DNA of 64,000 nt, from positions 1 to 64,000 of the forward strand of contig JAJFHC010000095.1 of the NCBI GenBank assembly GCA_021775835.1, written 5' to 3'. Each line of letters opens with the position of its first letter. Positions within the stretch are counted from its first letter, which is position 1. The notes below the pieces were generated by a model that saw nothing but the letters and a program-made list of their open reading frames with translations, was not told the origin of the DNA and searched no databases. This document shows, in pieces, positions 33,843 through 43,064 of the stretch. The translations under genes and the position numbers were made by a program. This DNA is from Hyphomicrobiales bacterium (GTDB taxonomy: Bacteria > Pseudomonadota > Alphaproteobacteria > Rhizobiales > JAJFHC01).

Positions 33843-34883
33843 CTAGATGAACGGGCGCGGGGGACCGAACGATCCCATCAGCAGTACGATGCCGATCAGC
33901 AGGATGAGCCCCGCGCCGACGACACTCAGGACCCGGTAACCGGTATCTAGCCAGGCGGTTCTTCCGCCCAGTAGCGAAAGCGCCAGATTCTTGGAAACGA
34001 GAGTCAGGATGGCCAGCGATGAAACGGTAATCGCGGTTCCGACCGCCATGGCGAAAGTGGCCCCGATGCCGGCAATAACGATGCCGATGGCATTGGCGAA
34101 GACGAGAACCAGAACAGCACCGCTGCAGGGCCTGATGCCGATTGCGAAGATAATCGATGCGGCCTGGACAAGGGATACCGGTTTCTTCAAGTCCTTTGGT
34201 TGCGGAATATGTTGGTGACCGCAGCCGCAATTTTCATCGTGAACATGGTCATGATCGTGATGTTGATGCGGTACGGTTGTACCGGTTGTCGCGACGGCGG
34301 CCGGCGCTCTCCAGAAGAGTGGCGCCAACGCCCGCCACAGCATGTAAAGCCCGACGCAGCAGATCAGTGCGTAGCTTGCCTGTTCCAGGTAGATGACACT
34401 GCGTTGCGCGGAGCGTCCGGCCATGCCGAGCACCATGACGAGGGTCATGACTATGACAATGGCGGTGACCGCCTGCATCAGTGACGACAGGACGGCCAGC
34501 ATGATACCGCGTTTGACCTGTTCTTCATTGGCCAGGAGGTAGGCGGATATTACGGTCTTGCCGTGGCCGGGTCCGGCGGCATGGAAGATGCCGTAAAGGA
34601 AACTCAAGACAATCAGAGACCAGGCAGCCTCGAAAGTGTAATCGGACTTGATGCGCTTAACGGCCTTGGCGAGCTTGCGGTAGAAAGCATGCTGCTGGAC
34701 CTGAATGTAGCGAACGGTCCTCGACCAGACGCCGGGCTGTGCACGAGGCTCACTCGCTTCGGCGGTTGCCGTGCTGCGTTGCTGTAACAAAGACGCATCA
34801 GCCGTCGTCGAAGCAAACCCCGACACAAGCACGATGGTAACAAGCGCGACGGCCATTGCCGTCAGGAGTGCCGGTATACGCAT
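33843..34883 (-). CDS. NicO/RcnA-family nickel/cobalt transporter
   Basis: This 346-residue integral membrane protein has a cleavable or anchoring N-terminal segment, about six further helices and a His-rich loop (HQHHDHDHVHDENCGCGHQH, residues about 210-229) that binds metal. Family motifs FLYGIFHAAGPGHGKTVISAY and FAIGIRPCSGAVLVLVFANA are intact. It sits five bases downstream of a DUF1007 gene, the usual partner. Direction (uptake or efflux) is not given by sequence. Supply of cobalt to the nitrile hydratase encoded about 12 kb away is possible. Confidence 0.92.
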   Translation of the reverse strand: MRIPALLTAMAVALVTIVLVSGFASTTADASLLQQRSTATAEASEPRAQPGVWSRTVRYIQVQQHAFYRKLAKAVKRIKSDYTFEAAWSLIVLSFLYGIFHAAGPGHGKTVISAYLLANEEQVKRGIMLAVLSSLMQAVTAIVIVMTLVMVLGMAGRSAQRSVIYLEQASYALICCVGLYMLWRALAPLFWRAPAAVATTGTTVPHQHHDHDHVHDENCGCGHQHIPQPKDLKKPVSLVQAASIIFAIGIRPCSGAVLVLVFANAIGIVIAGIGATFAMAVGTAITVSSLAILTLVSKNLALSLLGGRTAWLDTGYRVLSVVGAGLILLIGIVLLMGSFGPPRPFI

Positions 34884-34888
34884 GGGCG

Positions 34889-35563
34889 TCAGGATGCTGC
34901 CGGCGTGCAGACGACCGAGACCCGCTCTGCATACAGGGAGCCCATCTCCTTGGTGTTGGCGAGTTTTTCATAGAACGCCTCGCCCTGGTCGCCCAGATCA
35001 TCGGCATCGGCTTCAGCCTTGGCGATCGTCGTTCGGCACTGTTTAGGCGCCTTGCCAACGACGTTTACGCCGCCTTTGGCGGGGTACTCAATGGCGATGT
35101 AGAACTCCGGGTCATACATCTTGTAACTCACCTGGCTGGCGACAGGGTCAACCGGCTCGGCGAACGGGATCTGGAAGTACATGGTGAGAATGTCATTCTT
35201 CATGTGCGACCCGAATTCGGTTACTTCACCATAAGCGACCGGTTTGCCGTCTGCATTTACCTGTGTGAAGTAACGGAACGCCTTAAGTTCCTTAATGTTT
35301 TCCACGATGACGCCGTTCAGCTCGGCTGGCTCGTATTTGCCGTTCTGGTTTGCGTCCAACCCTTCCACGGCGGTGACACTATAAAACTCGTCAAAAGACC
35401 ATTCGACGTTCACGGCAATGATCCTGCCGGCATCGTCGAACACCACATCGCTGCGGGCCTCGATGGCTACATGAGGATGGCTGACAGCCGGTGATGGCGT
35501 GAATGCCATTGCAAAGGCAACAAGCGCTCCGCGCAACAGGCCTTTTGGGGAGCTGGGCTTCAT
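34889..35563 (-). CDS. DUF1007 family periplasmic protein
   Basis: This 224-residue exported protein has a signal peptide ending near AVSHPHVAIEA. The His-rich mature N-terminus could bind metal. Further family features are EWSFDEFYS and LDANQNGKYEPAEL, an EF-hand-like loop. DUF1007 proteins are encoded with NicO or other metal transporters and probably act as periplasmic metal-binding partners. The next gene begins after five bases, so both are one operon. Confidence 0.9.
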   Translation of the reverse strand: MKPSSPKGLLRGALVAFAMAFTPSPAVSHPHVAIEARSDVVFDDAGRIIAVNVEWSFDEFYSVTAVEGLDANQNGKYEPAELNGVIVENIKELKAFRYFTQVNADGKPVAYGEVTEFGSHMKNDILTMYFQIPFAEPVDPVASQVSYKMYDPEFYIAIEYPAKGGVNVVGKAPKQCRTTIAKAEADADDLGDQGEAFYEKLANTKEMGSLYAERVSVVCTPAAS

Positions 35564-35738
35564 TGTCGATTTGCCTCCTGAATTGAGTGCAGGCCAAGTC
35601 GAATTCCGAATGACGCAATATTACGCAAACATGTTCAAAAAGTGAATGTTCTTGTCAATCGTCGTATCCTTTTACCAGAAGTCCTGGTGATTCGCGGTCG
35701 ATCCGGGTGCTGCATTGGCCATTGAAAGGAGATGTAAC

Positions 35739-36641
35739 ATGAAGGTGTCGGATATGTGGAAAATCGCCGCTGGCGTGATTGCGGTCCTGTTTGTCATCGC
35801 CACGGCCTGGCAGACTGTGCTGATCGTACCGGAAGGACATGTGGGGATCATCACCCATTTCGGCAAGGCCAAGACCCAGGTCTATCCCGGCCTCAACTTC
35901 AAGACACCCTGGGTCGAGAATGTTCGGATCATCGAAATCAGGCAGCGCAAGAACACCGAGAAGCTTGCGGCAGCCACCAACAACCAGTTGCCGATCACGG
36001 CGCTGGTGTCGATAAACTGGACAGTCAATGCTGACAATGCGCTGGAGATCTACAAGAGCTACGGTACGCTCGACCAGTTCGAGGACCGAATTCTCGATCC
36101 CAAATTGCGGTCCGTGGCGAAGGCGGCCCTATCGAAATTCAGGGCGGATGAGTTGATCCGAGACCGCAACAAGGCAGCGGCAAGAATCCAGACCATGATG
36201 GCGGATACGCTGGCGAATTTTCCGGTGACCGTGAACAGCCCGCAGATCGAGAATATCGATCTGCCGCAGCAATATCTCGATGCCGTGCAGGCCAAGGAGA
36301 AAGCCCGTGAGAATGCCGAGCGGGAGAAGCATGTGCTGGCGCAGCAGCGTTTGCAGGCGATGCAGAAGGTCAACACGGCAGAGGCAGAACGCGATGCCCT
36401 GAAGGCCGCAGCTGACGGCCGTGCCTATGCCATCCTGACGGAAGCCAAAGCCGAGGCCGATGCCATCAGGGTCAAGGGCGAGGCGGAAGCGGCAACGGTT
36501 CACGCGATTACGGAAGCCCTCAAGACGTCACCACAACTGGTGGAATATGAGCGAGCCAAACGCTGGAACGGCCAGCTTCCCCACACCATGATGGGCCAGG
36601 GCACGAACGTGCTCTGGAACATGGCCCCGCCGCCACAATAG
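35739..36641 (+). CDS. SPFH/prohibitin-family membrane protein
   Basis: This 300-residue protein has a single N-terminal membrane segment (residues 7-25) followed by an SPFH domain (EGHVGIITHFGKAKTQVYPGLNFKTPW in the N-terminal part). A long charged coiled coil (about 175-255, rich in Ala/Glu/Lys) follows. SPFH proteins form membrane rings that scaffold proteases or organise lipid domains. The ATG at 35739 has AAAGGAGATG just upstream. No NfeD or FtsH partner is adjacent. Confidence 0.88.
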   Translation: MKVSDMWKIAAGVIAVLFVIATAWQTVLIVPEGHVGIITHFGKAKTQVYPGLNFKTPWVENVRIIEIRQRKNTEKLAAATNNQLPITALVSINWTVNADNALEIYKSYGTLDQFEDRILDPKLRSVAKAALSKFRADELIRDRNKAAARIQTMMADTLANFPVTVNSPQIENIDLPQQYLDAVQAKEKARENAEREKHVLAQQRLQAMQKVNTAEAERDALKAAADGRAYAILTEAKAEADAIRVKGEAEAATVHAITEALKTSPQLVEYERAKRWNGQLPHTMMGQGTNVLWNMAPPPQ

Positions 36642-36835
36642 ACGAATCGCAGAACTGGAAAACCGACCCGCCATATTGCCGGCGCCGCATGAATTGTCAT
36701 GGGCCATTGGCAAAATGCGGTTGACAAGGGCGATGTTTCTTTGCGAGAGAAGGGCCATGGGGTTTGCGAGTGCCCCGTGAGGCGTCAGCCAAAATTTCGC
36801 GTCCACTTCACCTCATTTGACAAGGAGGAGGACGC

Positions 36836-37654
36836 ATGCCGTCTCCATCACAAATTACCGTATCCCAACTTTCACGCCTCATAGGATTGCCTGACGCACC
36901 GGTCATTGTCGACATTTGCATTGACGAGGATTTCGACAACGATCCTCGTCTCCTGCCGACGTCCTTCCGTCATCCCTTCCGTGATATCGCTTCGTTGGCA
37001 CCTATGCTCAATGGATCCCGCGTCGTTATCGTTTGCCATCAAGGCCTGAAGCTTAGCCAGGGTGCGGCGGCAATCCTGCGTGATCATGGGATCGCGGCCG
37101 AAAGTCTGGAAGGGGGCATCGTCACGTGGCAGGAGGCCAATGGTCCGCTTGTTCCGGCCGACAAGATACCGCCGCGTAATGCCGAAGGCCGCACGGTCTG
37201 GGTGACCCGGCACCGGCCAAAGATCGACCGCATTGCCTGCCCCTGGCTGATCCGGCGCTTTGTCGACCCGCGCGCGCAATTCCTGTTTGTTGAGCCAGCC
37301 GAAGTATTGAATGTGGCCGACAGATTCGAGGCGACACCATTCGATGTGGAAGACGTCTTCTGGAGCCATCGCGGCGAACGCTGTACCTTTGACGTCATGA
37401 TCGAAGAGTTCAAGCTGGAAAGCGAGGCGCTGACCAGACTGGCAACAATTGTGCGCGGTGCCGATACCGACCGGCACGACTTGGCGCCTGAATCTGCGGG
37501 ATTGATGGCGGCCTCTCTCGGTCTGTCACGCATGTACCGCGACGACCTTGCCCAACTGGAAGCGGGCATGGGCCTCTACGATGCGTTTTACCGCTGGGCT
37601 CGGGATGCCTTCGATGAAGGCCATGATTGGCCTGCAACGTCACAGAAGTCCTGA
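36836..37654 (+). CDS. chrB: Rhodanese-ChrB fusion, chromate resistance protein
   Basis: This 272-residue protein has a rhodanese-like domain (about 8-115, active-site Cys in VIVCHQGLKLSQG) fused to a ChrB C-terminal domain (about 125-265; VWVTRHRPKIDRIACPWLIRRFVDP). ChrB acts as a chromate-responsive regulator or as an accessory factor of chromate efflux. The usual ChrB N-terminal domain is replaced here by rhodanese. The chromate transporter gene follows after four bases, giving an operon. Confidence 0.9.
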   Translation: MPSPSQITVSQLSRLIGLPDAPVIVDICIDEDFDNDPRLLPTSFRHPFRDIASLAPMLNGSRVVIVCHQGLKLSQGAAAILRDHGIAAESLEGGIVTWQEANGPLVPADKIPPRNAEGRTVWVTRHRPKIDRIACPWLIRRFVDPRAQFLFVEPAEVLNVADRFEATPFDVEDVFWSHRGERCTFDVMIEEFKLESEALTRLATIVRGADTDRHDLAPESAGLMAASLGLSRMYRDDLAQLEAGMGLYDAFYRWARDAFDEGHDWPATSQKS

Positions 37655-37658
37655 GAAA

Positions 37659-38960
37659 ATGAGTACGGAAACAATGACGGCGGGTCGCGATCTCAATCGC
37701 GCCCCGTCGCTCCATCAGGCGACAATGGCATTTGCAAGAATCGGTGTTCTGTCCTTTGGCGGACCGGCGGCACAGATCTCGCTGATGCACCGCATCTTGG
37801 TGGAGGAAAACGGCTGGCTTAGCGAAAAGCAGTACCTGAACGCCTTGAGTTTCTGCATGCTTCTTCCGGGTCCCGAAGCGATGCAGCTGGCCACCTATGC
37901 CGGTTGGCGGTTGTTTGGCCTGGTTGGCGGGTTGATCGCGGGATTGTTGTTCGTCCTGCCCGGTGCGGCGGTGGTTCTGGCCCTGGCGACTGTCTATTCC
38001 TATTTTGGCGACGTACCGCTTGTCAATACGCTCTTCCTGGGAATCAAGGCCGCCGTCCTGATCATCGTGATCGAAGCGCTTCTCCGGGTTGCGAAACGAG
38101 CCTTGAAGGGGCCATCCTACTGGGTGGTCGCGGGCCTGGCGTTCGTTGCCATCTTCTTTCTTGCCCTGCCGTATCCGCTGATTGTCTTTCTGGCCGCGGT
38201 GTTTGGTTTGTTCTGGGGCGTGAAATCCACTGACGAGAACGTGGAGAAACCCGCCGGCACCTCGATGTTGAAGACAATGCAGAACATCGCCATCTGGCTG
38301 GCCATCTGGTGGATACCGCTGTTTGCAGTTGACCGCCTATCCGGCCAGCCGATCCTGACAGACATCGGGGCTTTCTTCTCAAAACTCGCAGTTGTCACAT
38401 TTGGCGGGGCTTATGCGGTTCTGGCTTACATGGGTCAGGATGTGGTCAGCGACTTCGGGTGGCTGAGTGCCGGTGAGATGATGGATGGACTCGGTCTTGC
38501 CGAAACCACACCGGGGCCGCTTATTCTTGTCACGGAATTTGTCGGTTTCATCGCGGCCTTCCGGGAAGGTGGGTTGGCGCTCGGTCTCGCCGGTGCGGCG
38601 GTGACCCTCTGGGTTACGTTCGTCCCGTGTTTCCTGTGGATATTCACCGGTGCGCCCTATATCGACTGGATTTCCGGTCAACCGCGCTTGAGCGGCGCCC
38701 TGTCGGCGATCACGGCAGCCGTCGTCGGTGTCATTCTCAACCTTTCGATTTGGTTCGGACTGCATGTCTTCTTTGCGTCCGTGACACCACAGAAATACGG
38801 TCCCGTTACCTTGTGGCAACCGGACTTCGGCACCCTCGACTGGCGGGTCGTCGTGTTGTCGGTTGTGTGTGGATTTCTTCTCCTGAAACTCCACTGGAGC
38901 ATCGGACGGGTTCTTGTTGTGTCGTCTGCTCTGGGCTGGGTACTGGTCAATGCGGTTTGA
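37659..38960 (+). CDS. chrA: Chromate transporter ChrA
   Basis: This is a 433-residue two-domain (long-chain) CHR transporter for proton-linked chromate efflux. Each half shows the family motif: FARIGVLSFGGPAAQISLMHR with LPGPEAMQLATYAGW, and LAVVTFGGAYAVLAYMGQ with TTPGPLILVTEFVGF. The ATG at 37659 is chosen because it clears the chrB stop; an earlier in-frame start lies inside chrB. It is co-transcribed with the rhodanese-ChrB gene. Confidence 0.94.
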   Translation: MSTETMTAGRDLNRAPSLHQATMAFARIGVLSFGGPAAQISLMHRILVEENGWLSEKQYLNALSFCMLLPGPEAMQLATYAGWRLFGLVGGLIAGLLFVLPGAAVVLALATVYSYFGDVPLVNTLFLGIKAAVLIIVIEALLRVAKRALKGPSYWVVAGLAFVAIFFLALPYPLIVFLAAVFGLFWGVKSTDENVEKPAGTSMLKTMQNIAIWLAIWWIPLFAVDRLSGQPILTDIGAFFSKLAVVTFGGAYAVLAYMGQDVVSDFGWLSAGEMMDGLGLAETTPGPLILVTEFVGFIAAFREGGLALGLAGAAVTLWVTFVPCFLWIFTGAPYIDWISGQPRLSGALSAITAAVVGVILNLSIWFGLHVFFASVTPQKYGPVTLWQPDFGTLDWRVVVLSVVCGFLLLKLHWSIGRVLVVSSALGWVLVNAV

Positions 38961-39261
38961 GCGGCAACGTCAGAATTGGCGTGAAAACTGCGTTCCGCTG
39001 CCATCCATGGGAGACATCGATGTCCGCCTTCAGTCCTGAAGGAGGGCGACCAATCACAACCGCATGGTCGAGCGTCGGCGGGCGGGTCTCGTGGGTTCTG
39101 AGGAGCCGGTAACGCTTTCCTATTACGGCAGTTCGGCGTACCAGGTCACAAGCCCGTCCGGCATTGCGTCTATAGATTTCGACGTGTCGTCTCATGCTCA
39201 TTTCGATCATGATGCCCAGCACCGCCTCGATGCTTAAGCCCCGCTGGACAGGGAAATTCAT
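38947..39261 (-). CDS. Doubtful small hypothetical protein
   Basis: This 104-codon frame overlaps the chrA 3' end by 14 bases and fills part of a 500-base gap. The product is basic (many Arg) and has no recognised motif, signal peptide or membrane segment. No convincing ribosome site precedes the start. It is listed because the gap is otherwise empty, but it may be noncoding. Confidence 0.25.
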   Translation of the reverse strand: MNFPVQRGLSIEAVLGIMIEMSMRRHVEIYRRNAGRACDLVRRTAVIGKRYRLLRTHETRPPTLDHAVVIGRPPSGLKADIDVSHGWQRNAVFTPILTLPLKPH

Positions 39262-39462
39262 CGTGAACGGAGAACATTGGCCGAGAACTATTCTGGAGAA
39301 TCCATCGTTATCTTCGACAGGGGCAGGTTTGTGCGGTGAAATTTCGTTTCGGCATCAGGCCTAACGGGAATTTGACTTTGCATGCGGCGAAATGTGTGTT
39401 GCATGTCACGGCCCGTCGGAGCAGTTTTCTCCCGGGCAAGTTTCGAACTGGATCAGTCTCTT
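38961..39462. other. Intergenic region between chrA and the CcdA-family gene
   Basis: About 500 bases carry only the doubtful minus-strand frame at 38947-39261. The last 200 bases are leader to the CcdA-family gene. No hairpin or promoter stands out. Confidence 0.4.
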
Positions 39463-40308
39463 ATGGAAATATCTTACGCAGGCGCACTATTTGCCGGAAT
39501 ACTGAGCTTCCTGTCGCCTTGTGTCCTGCCCCTGGTGCCGCCCTATCTTTGTTTTCTGGCCGGAACCTCCCTTGAGGAACTAACCGACAATGTTCCCGGT
39601 GAAGACGGTGTCGCGTTGCGGGTTTTCTCGTCGGCCCTGCTGTTCGTGCTAGGCTTCTCCACTGTTTTTGTGTCGCTCGGGGCGACCGCTTCGGTGTTCG
39701 GAAACCTGATTTCCGATGTCTTCCTGCGTAAGACACTGGCCGATATCCCGGGCCTCGATAGTGTGCTTGGCGGCATACCTTCGATCAAGTTCTCGCTGTT
39801 TTCCATACCGATCGACATTCCCGTAGGATCGTCGCCGATCGGTGTGTTCTTTGCCAGCATCGTGATTATCCTCATGGGCCTTCATTTCCTGGGCGTATTC
39901 CGGTTCTCGATTCTCAACCGGGAAGCCCGCTATCACCATAAATCCAGGCCTGCGGGCTTTCTGGGCGCCTATGCTGTGGGGCTTGCATTCGGCTTCGGTT
40001 GGACACCCTGTATCGGTCCGGTTCTGGCCGTCATTCTGACGATCGCTGCTGGCTCCGAGAGCGTGTCGTATGGATCGAGCCTGCTTGCTGTCTATTCGCT
40101 GGGTCTCGGGGTTCCGTTCCTGATTGCAGCTCTGGCGGCGAAACCGTTCCTGGGCTTCATGAAGAAATTCCGCAGCCATGTGGGGACGGTCGAAAAAGCA
40201 ATGGGTGGACTGCTGGTCCTGACCGGCGTCATGTTCCTGACCGGAACCATGAGCGCGCTTTCGTACTTTCTGCTCGATGTATTCCCCGCCTTGGGAACCA
40301 TCGGATGA
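39463..40308 (+). CDS. CcdA-family cytochrome c biogenesis / thiol-disulfide transporter
   Basis: This 281-residue polytopic protein has seven or so membrane helices. The two conserved cysteines that pass electrons across the membrane are in FLSPCVLPLVPPYLCF and FGWTPCIGPVLAVIL. CcdA/DsbD-type proteins carry reducing power from thioredoxin to periplasmic apocytochrome or other thiols. The ATG at 39463 starts the first helix; an upstream frame start at 39382 gives an unlikely leader. It converges on the TonB operon. Confidence 0.92.
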   Translation: MEISYAGALFAGILSFLSPCVLPLVPPYLCFLAGTSLEELTDNVPGEDGVALRVFSSALLFVLGFSTVFVSLGATASVFGNLISDVFLRKTLADIPGLDSVLGGIPSIKFSLFSIPIDIPVGSSPIGVFFASIVIILMGLHFLGVFRFSILNREARYHHKSRPAGFLGAYAVGLAFGFGWTPCIGPVLAVILTIAAGSESVSYGSSLLAVYSLGLGVPFLIAALAAKPFLGFMKKFRSHVGTVEKAMGGLLVLTGVMFLTGTMSALSYFLLDVFPALGTIG

Positions 40309-40345
40309 TGCTCTGGGAATTACGGACAAAGTTTCCGTCGATACT

Positions 40346-40360
40346 CCAGGGAGTCCCTGG
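40346..40360. terminator. Inverted repeat between convergent CcdA and TonB genes
   Basis: CCAGGGA-G-TCCCTGG is a perfect 15-base palindrome in the 66 bases separating the two stops. It can fold with a five-base loop and may end both transcripts. There is no T-run. Confidence 0.4.
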
Positions 40361-40374
40361 TTGCAGATTGCCCG

Positions 40375-41337
40375 TTACGGGAATCTGATAGGAACGCCGA
40401 ACTTAAGTTCCTTTTCGGCGATTTCGTCGGGGAATTTCGCCACGGGGCTTGCTTCTCTCAGGGCGTTGACGGCGGCTTCGTCGAGCACGGCATGACCGGA
40501 GCTGCGAAGGATTTCGTACGATGAAATGGCGCCGTCATTCTTGACGACGATCTGCAGGTATACTGTTCCGACTTTGCCGTCCCGTCTTGCTTCAGAGGGG
40601 TAGACACGCTTGTTCTTCAACTCGGCGATCAAAACACGGTAGTAGGTTGTCTGTGCAGCGCTCGCGGCCTGACTGTCAGCAGTGGATTCAGGTGTCGCTG
40701 GAGGCGCGGACGCAATCTTGGTGCCGTTGTCGCCTGAGTCGTTTGTGGCACTTTCATCGTCTGCGGGCGCCTGGCCGGCTACGTATACACTGGCGGGTTT
40801 CGCTTTCGGCACGGGGACCGGGTCTCTTATCGTGGATCGGCCGGCGTCCGATTCTGCCTCCTCTGGTTCGACCTCTGGCTCGACCTCGGGGTCAGCGAGT
40901 TTGATGATTTCGGCTGTCGAACTGGGAAGCACTTCGTTCTGGCCAGATGGCTGCGGGCCTGCATTGGTATCGATCTGTTTGATTGGTGCAGCAGAAACGA
41001 CCGTTGTAACGACTTCGTCACTAGTTTCGGCCTTCGGGACCTGGGATGTGTCCTTGTCGACTATTCCAGGGCTTGTACCGGTTCCCACTGAAGATTTCGG
41101 GGCCGACGCCGGTTGTGCGGCGACAAGCGGGGCTTCCTGTTCCAGGCCGATTATCTTGACAGACAGAGAGATCGATTCAACCGTAGATGCCGGTTTTTCT
41201 TTGACGGGTATTTGCGGCAACACCACGCCAGACGATGATTTCGGTGCCAGTAGCAACCATGCCGAGACCGCGGCTCCATGGGCAACGACGATAAGAACTG
41301 CGGCAATCAGCCATTCAAAGATCCGGATACGTGTCAT
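40375..41337 (-). CDS. TonB family energy transducer
   Basis: This 320-residue protein has one N-terminal membrane segment (residues 8-30), a long Pro/Glu/Ala-rich periplasmic linker, and a C-terminal TonB domain (about 230-320; RVYPSEARRDGKVGTVYLQI and EILRSSGHAVLDEAAVNALREA). TonB links the proton gradient used by ExbB/ExbD to outer-membrane receptors. It is the last gene of an ExbB-ExbD-ExbD-TonB operon and overlaps the preceding ExbD by four bases. No TonB-dependent receptor is encoded in the window. Confidence 0.92.
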   Translation of the reverse strand: MTRIRIFEWLIAAVLIVVAHGAAVSAWLLLAPKSSSGVVLPQIPVKEKPASTVESISLSVKIIGLEQEAPLVAAQPASAPKSSVGTGTSPGIVDKDTSQVPKAETSDEVVTTVVSAAPIKQIDTNAGPQPSGQNEVLPSSTAEIIKLADPEVEPEVEPEEAESDAGRSTIRDPVPVPKAKPASVYVAGQAPADDESATNDSGDNGTKIASAPPATPESTADSQAASAAQTTYYRVLIAELKNKRVYPSEARRDGKVGTVYLQIVVKNDGAISSYEILRSSGHAVLDEAAVNALREASPVAKFPDEIAEKELKFGVPIRFP

Positions 41338-41729
41338 TTTGCGATTCTCAAACGTACTTGTTTGACACCGACTCGCCTCACTTCGTGCATCAATCTGGCA
41401 ACTACAGCGGCGTCCGCATTGCCGGGCGCCCTGATCGTGACGGCAACTGCTGCCGGTGACGAAATATCACGGTAAAGCGCGGGCGATACTTCGCGCACTT
41501 TCAACGTCTTCGAACCATATCCTACCTGTCCCTGGCTGTCGACGGTCAGGAAAATCTCGTTTGCTCCCGAAGAGCCGTTCCCGGCAACCAGTGCAATTGT
41601 ACCGGCCAGAACCTTGGCCGGACTGTTGTTGCCGTTTATGGCAAGGACCAGGACCGTCAACATCACGCACTGAAGAAGCAGGGCGAGAAACCCGGGCAGA
41701 CGTGGTCTGTTCTTGCGTTCGATTTCCAT
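41334..41729 (-). CDS. ExbD/TolR-like protein lacking the membrane aspartate
   Basis: This 131-residue ExbD-like protein has one membrane helix (about residues 11-31) and a periplasmic domain (FLTVDSQGQVGYGSKTL). The helix reads LALLLQCVMLTVLVL, with Gln where ExbD carries the proton-accepting Asp. The neighbouring ExbD copy keeps that Asp. It is therefore probably a structural partner in a mixed ExbD dimer. Start and stop overlap both neighbours, so it is fully coupled in the operon. Confidence 0.8.
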   Translation of the reverse strand: MEIERKNRPRLPGFLALLLQCVMLTVLVLAINGNNSPAKVLAGTIALVAGNGSSGANEIFLTVDSQGQVGYGSKTLKVREVSPALYRDISSPAAVAVTIRAPGNADAAVVARLMHEVRRVGVKQVRLRIAK

Positions 41730-42142
41730 TATGGCTCAACACTGGGGTTTCTGGCCACCAACCCTATACTTGTCGCGCCTGCTGCAGCAGCGGCGGATAT
41801 GATCGTATCAATAACGGAAACGGCCACCTTGGGCTCAGGCTCCAGAGCAATGTGGGCGCCCTGATTGATTTCCAGCGCCTCTGCAAAACTATCTTTCATT
41901 TCCGATGAATCGACCGGAACGCCGTCAATATAAACAGTCCCGTCGGCATCGATGCCAACCACGATGGTTAGGCCCGAATCTTCCGACACCGTTTCGGCCT
42001 GAAGCATGAATTTCGCCTGGGACGACGGTGCGGATGCGCCGGCGCCAGGAAGAAAATACACAACAGTTACAAGAAGAAAAACGTCAAGAACCGCAATTAC
42101 CACTGTGCGCCAAAGTGTCCTCTGCCTTCGAGCGATGCGCAT
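41729..42142 (-). CDS. exbD: ExbD/TolR family biopolymer transport protein
   Basis: This is a 137-residue membrane protein with a single helix (about residues 12-31) containing the proton-translocating Asp in VIAVLDVFLLVTVVYFL. The periplasmic domain contains GIDADGTVYIDGVPV, typical of ExbD. With ExbB it forms the proton-driven motor that energises TonB. The following ExbD-like gene overlaps by one base and lacks the Asp. Confidence 0.88.
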   Translation of the reverse strand: MRIARRQRTLWRTVVIAVLDVFLLVTVVYFLPGAGASAPSSQAKFMLQAETVSEDSGLTIVVGIDADGTVYIDGVPVDSSEMKDSFAEALEINQGAHIALEPEPKVAVSVIDTIISAAAAAGATSIGLVARNPSVEP

Positions 42143-42146
42143 GGCG

Positions 42147-42848
42147 CTACCTCAACTCCGGCTCATAATATTCTTCTTCTTCGTCGTCCTCTTCCTCGTA
42201 GTCATCTTCTTCGAGTTCATGACCGAGTCCGGTTCGAACGGTGACATTCGCTCCGACAATTGCGGCAACCGCCGCTTCCATTGCACGGCGCTCCCGCTCG
42301 ACACGGGCATCGAGATAATAATAGAAAAGAACGGTCACGATCGACACGGCAAGACCGGTCGCTGTTGATACCAGAGCCACGTGGACAGGCGGGTTTTCAG
42401 CACCGGCGCCAACGCCTATCATGGCAAGGACGGTCCCGAAGATGCCGCATAAGGGGGCAAGAAGTGCTATCAGTTCCAGTGTTCGGAGGCCGGAATCAAG
42501 GGCACCCATCTGCATCCTGGCCGCCCGCATGATTTCGTCGGTAAGGGCTTCATCGCGCGGATCCATTTGCGCACGCGCCTGCATCGCGACGAACATGACC
42601 TTCGCAGTCGGGCTTCGTTGCTGCGAAACGATAGCGACAGCGCCGTTCTGATCGCCTTCATGCCAGGAACGCAAAGCGGGTGCTATAAATTTGCGACGAC
42701 CGACGCGGCGGCTGAAAAACTGCCAGATTTTCGCAAGAATTATGGTGAGTCCGATCACCGAAAGGGCGATAAGCACAAGCATAACCGGTCCGCCCTGCCA
42801 AAGCAGGGCCATGGCCCTGGACGCAACATCGAGTGCGGTCCCCAACAC
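42147..42848 (-). CDS. exbB: ExbB/TolQ/MotA-family proton channel protein
   Basis: This 233-residue membrane protein has three helices (about 20-42, 130-150, 160-185). The MotA/TolQ/ExbB core ELIALLAPLCGIFGTVLAMIG and STATGLAVSIVTVLFYYY is present. An extra C-terminal tail of about 25 residues is almost entirely Glu, Asp and Tyr, which is unusual for ExbB. It is the first gene of the ExbB-ExbD-ExbD-TonB operon and is divergent from the antiporter gene. Confidence 0.9.
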   Translation of the reverse strand: MLGTALDVASRAMALLWQGGPVMLVLIALSVIGLTIILAKIWQFFSRRVGRRKFIAPALRSWHEGDQNGAVAIVSQQRSPTAKVMFVAMQARAQMDPRDEALTDEIMRAARMQMGALDSGLRTLELIALLAPLCGIFGTVLAMIGVGAGAENPPVHVALVSTATGLAVSIVTVLFYYYLDARVERERRAMEAAVAAIVGANVTVRTGLGHELEEDDYEEEDDEEEEYYEPELR

Positions 42849-43064
42849 GTCAGCCTCCTCATAATCCCCGGACAGCCGGTTTTCCCGATCTCGTCACCAA
42901 GGTGTCTCTAACATATTCCTTCAGGAGTGTGTATTGCCTCAGAAAGATTATTCTTAATGGGACAAATACACGTCTTTCACAACACCGGAATCGTGTAATA
43001 CGTTGGTCTTGTGTATCAATCCACCGCATTTTTGGGTAAATGCGAAAAGGTTTATCCATTTATC

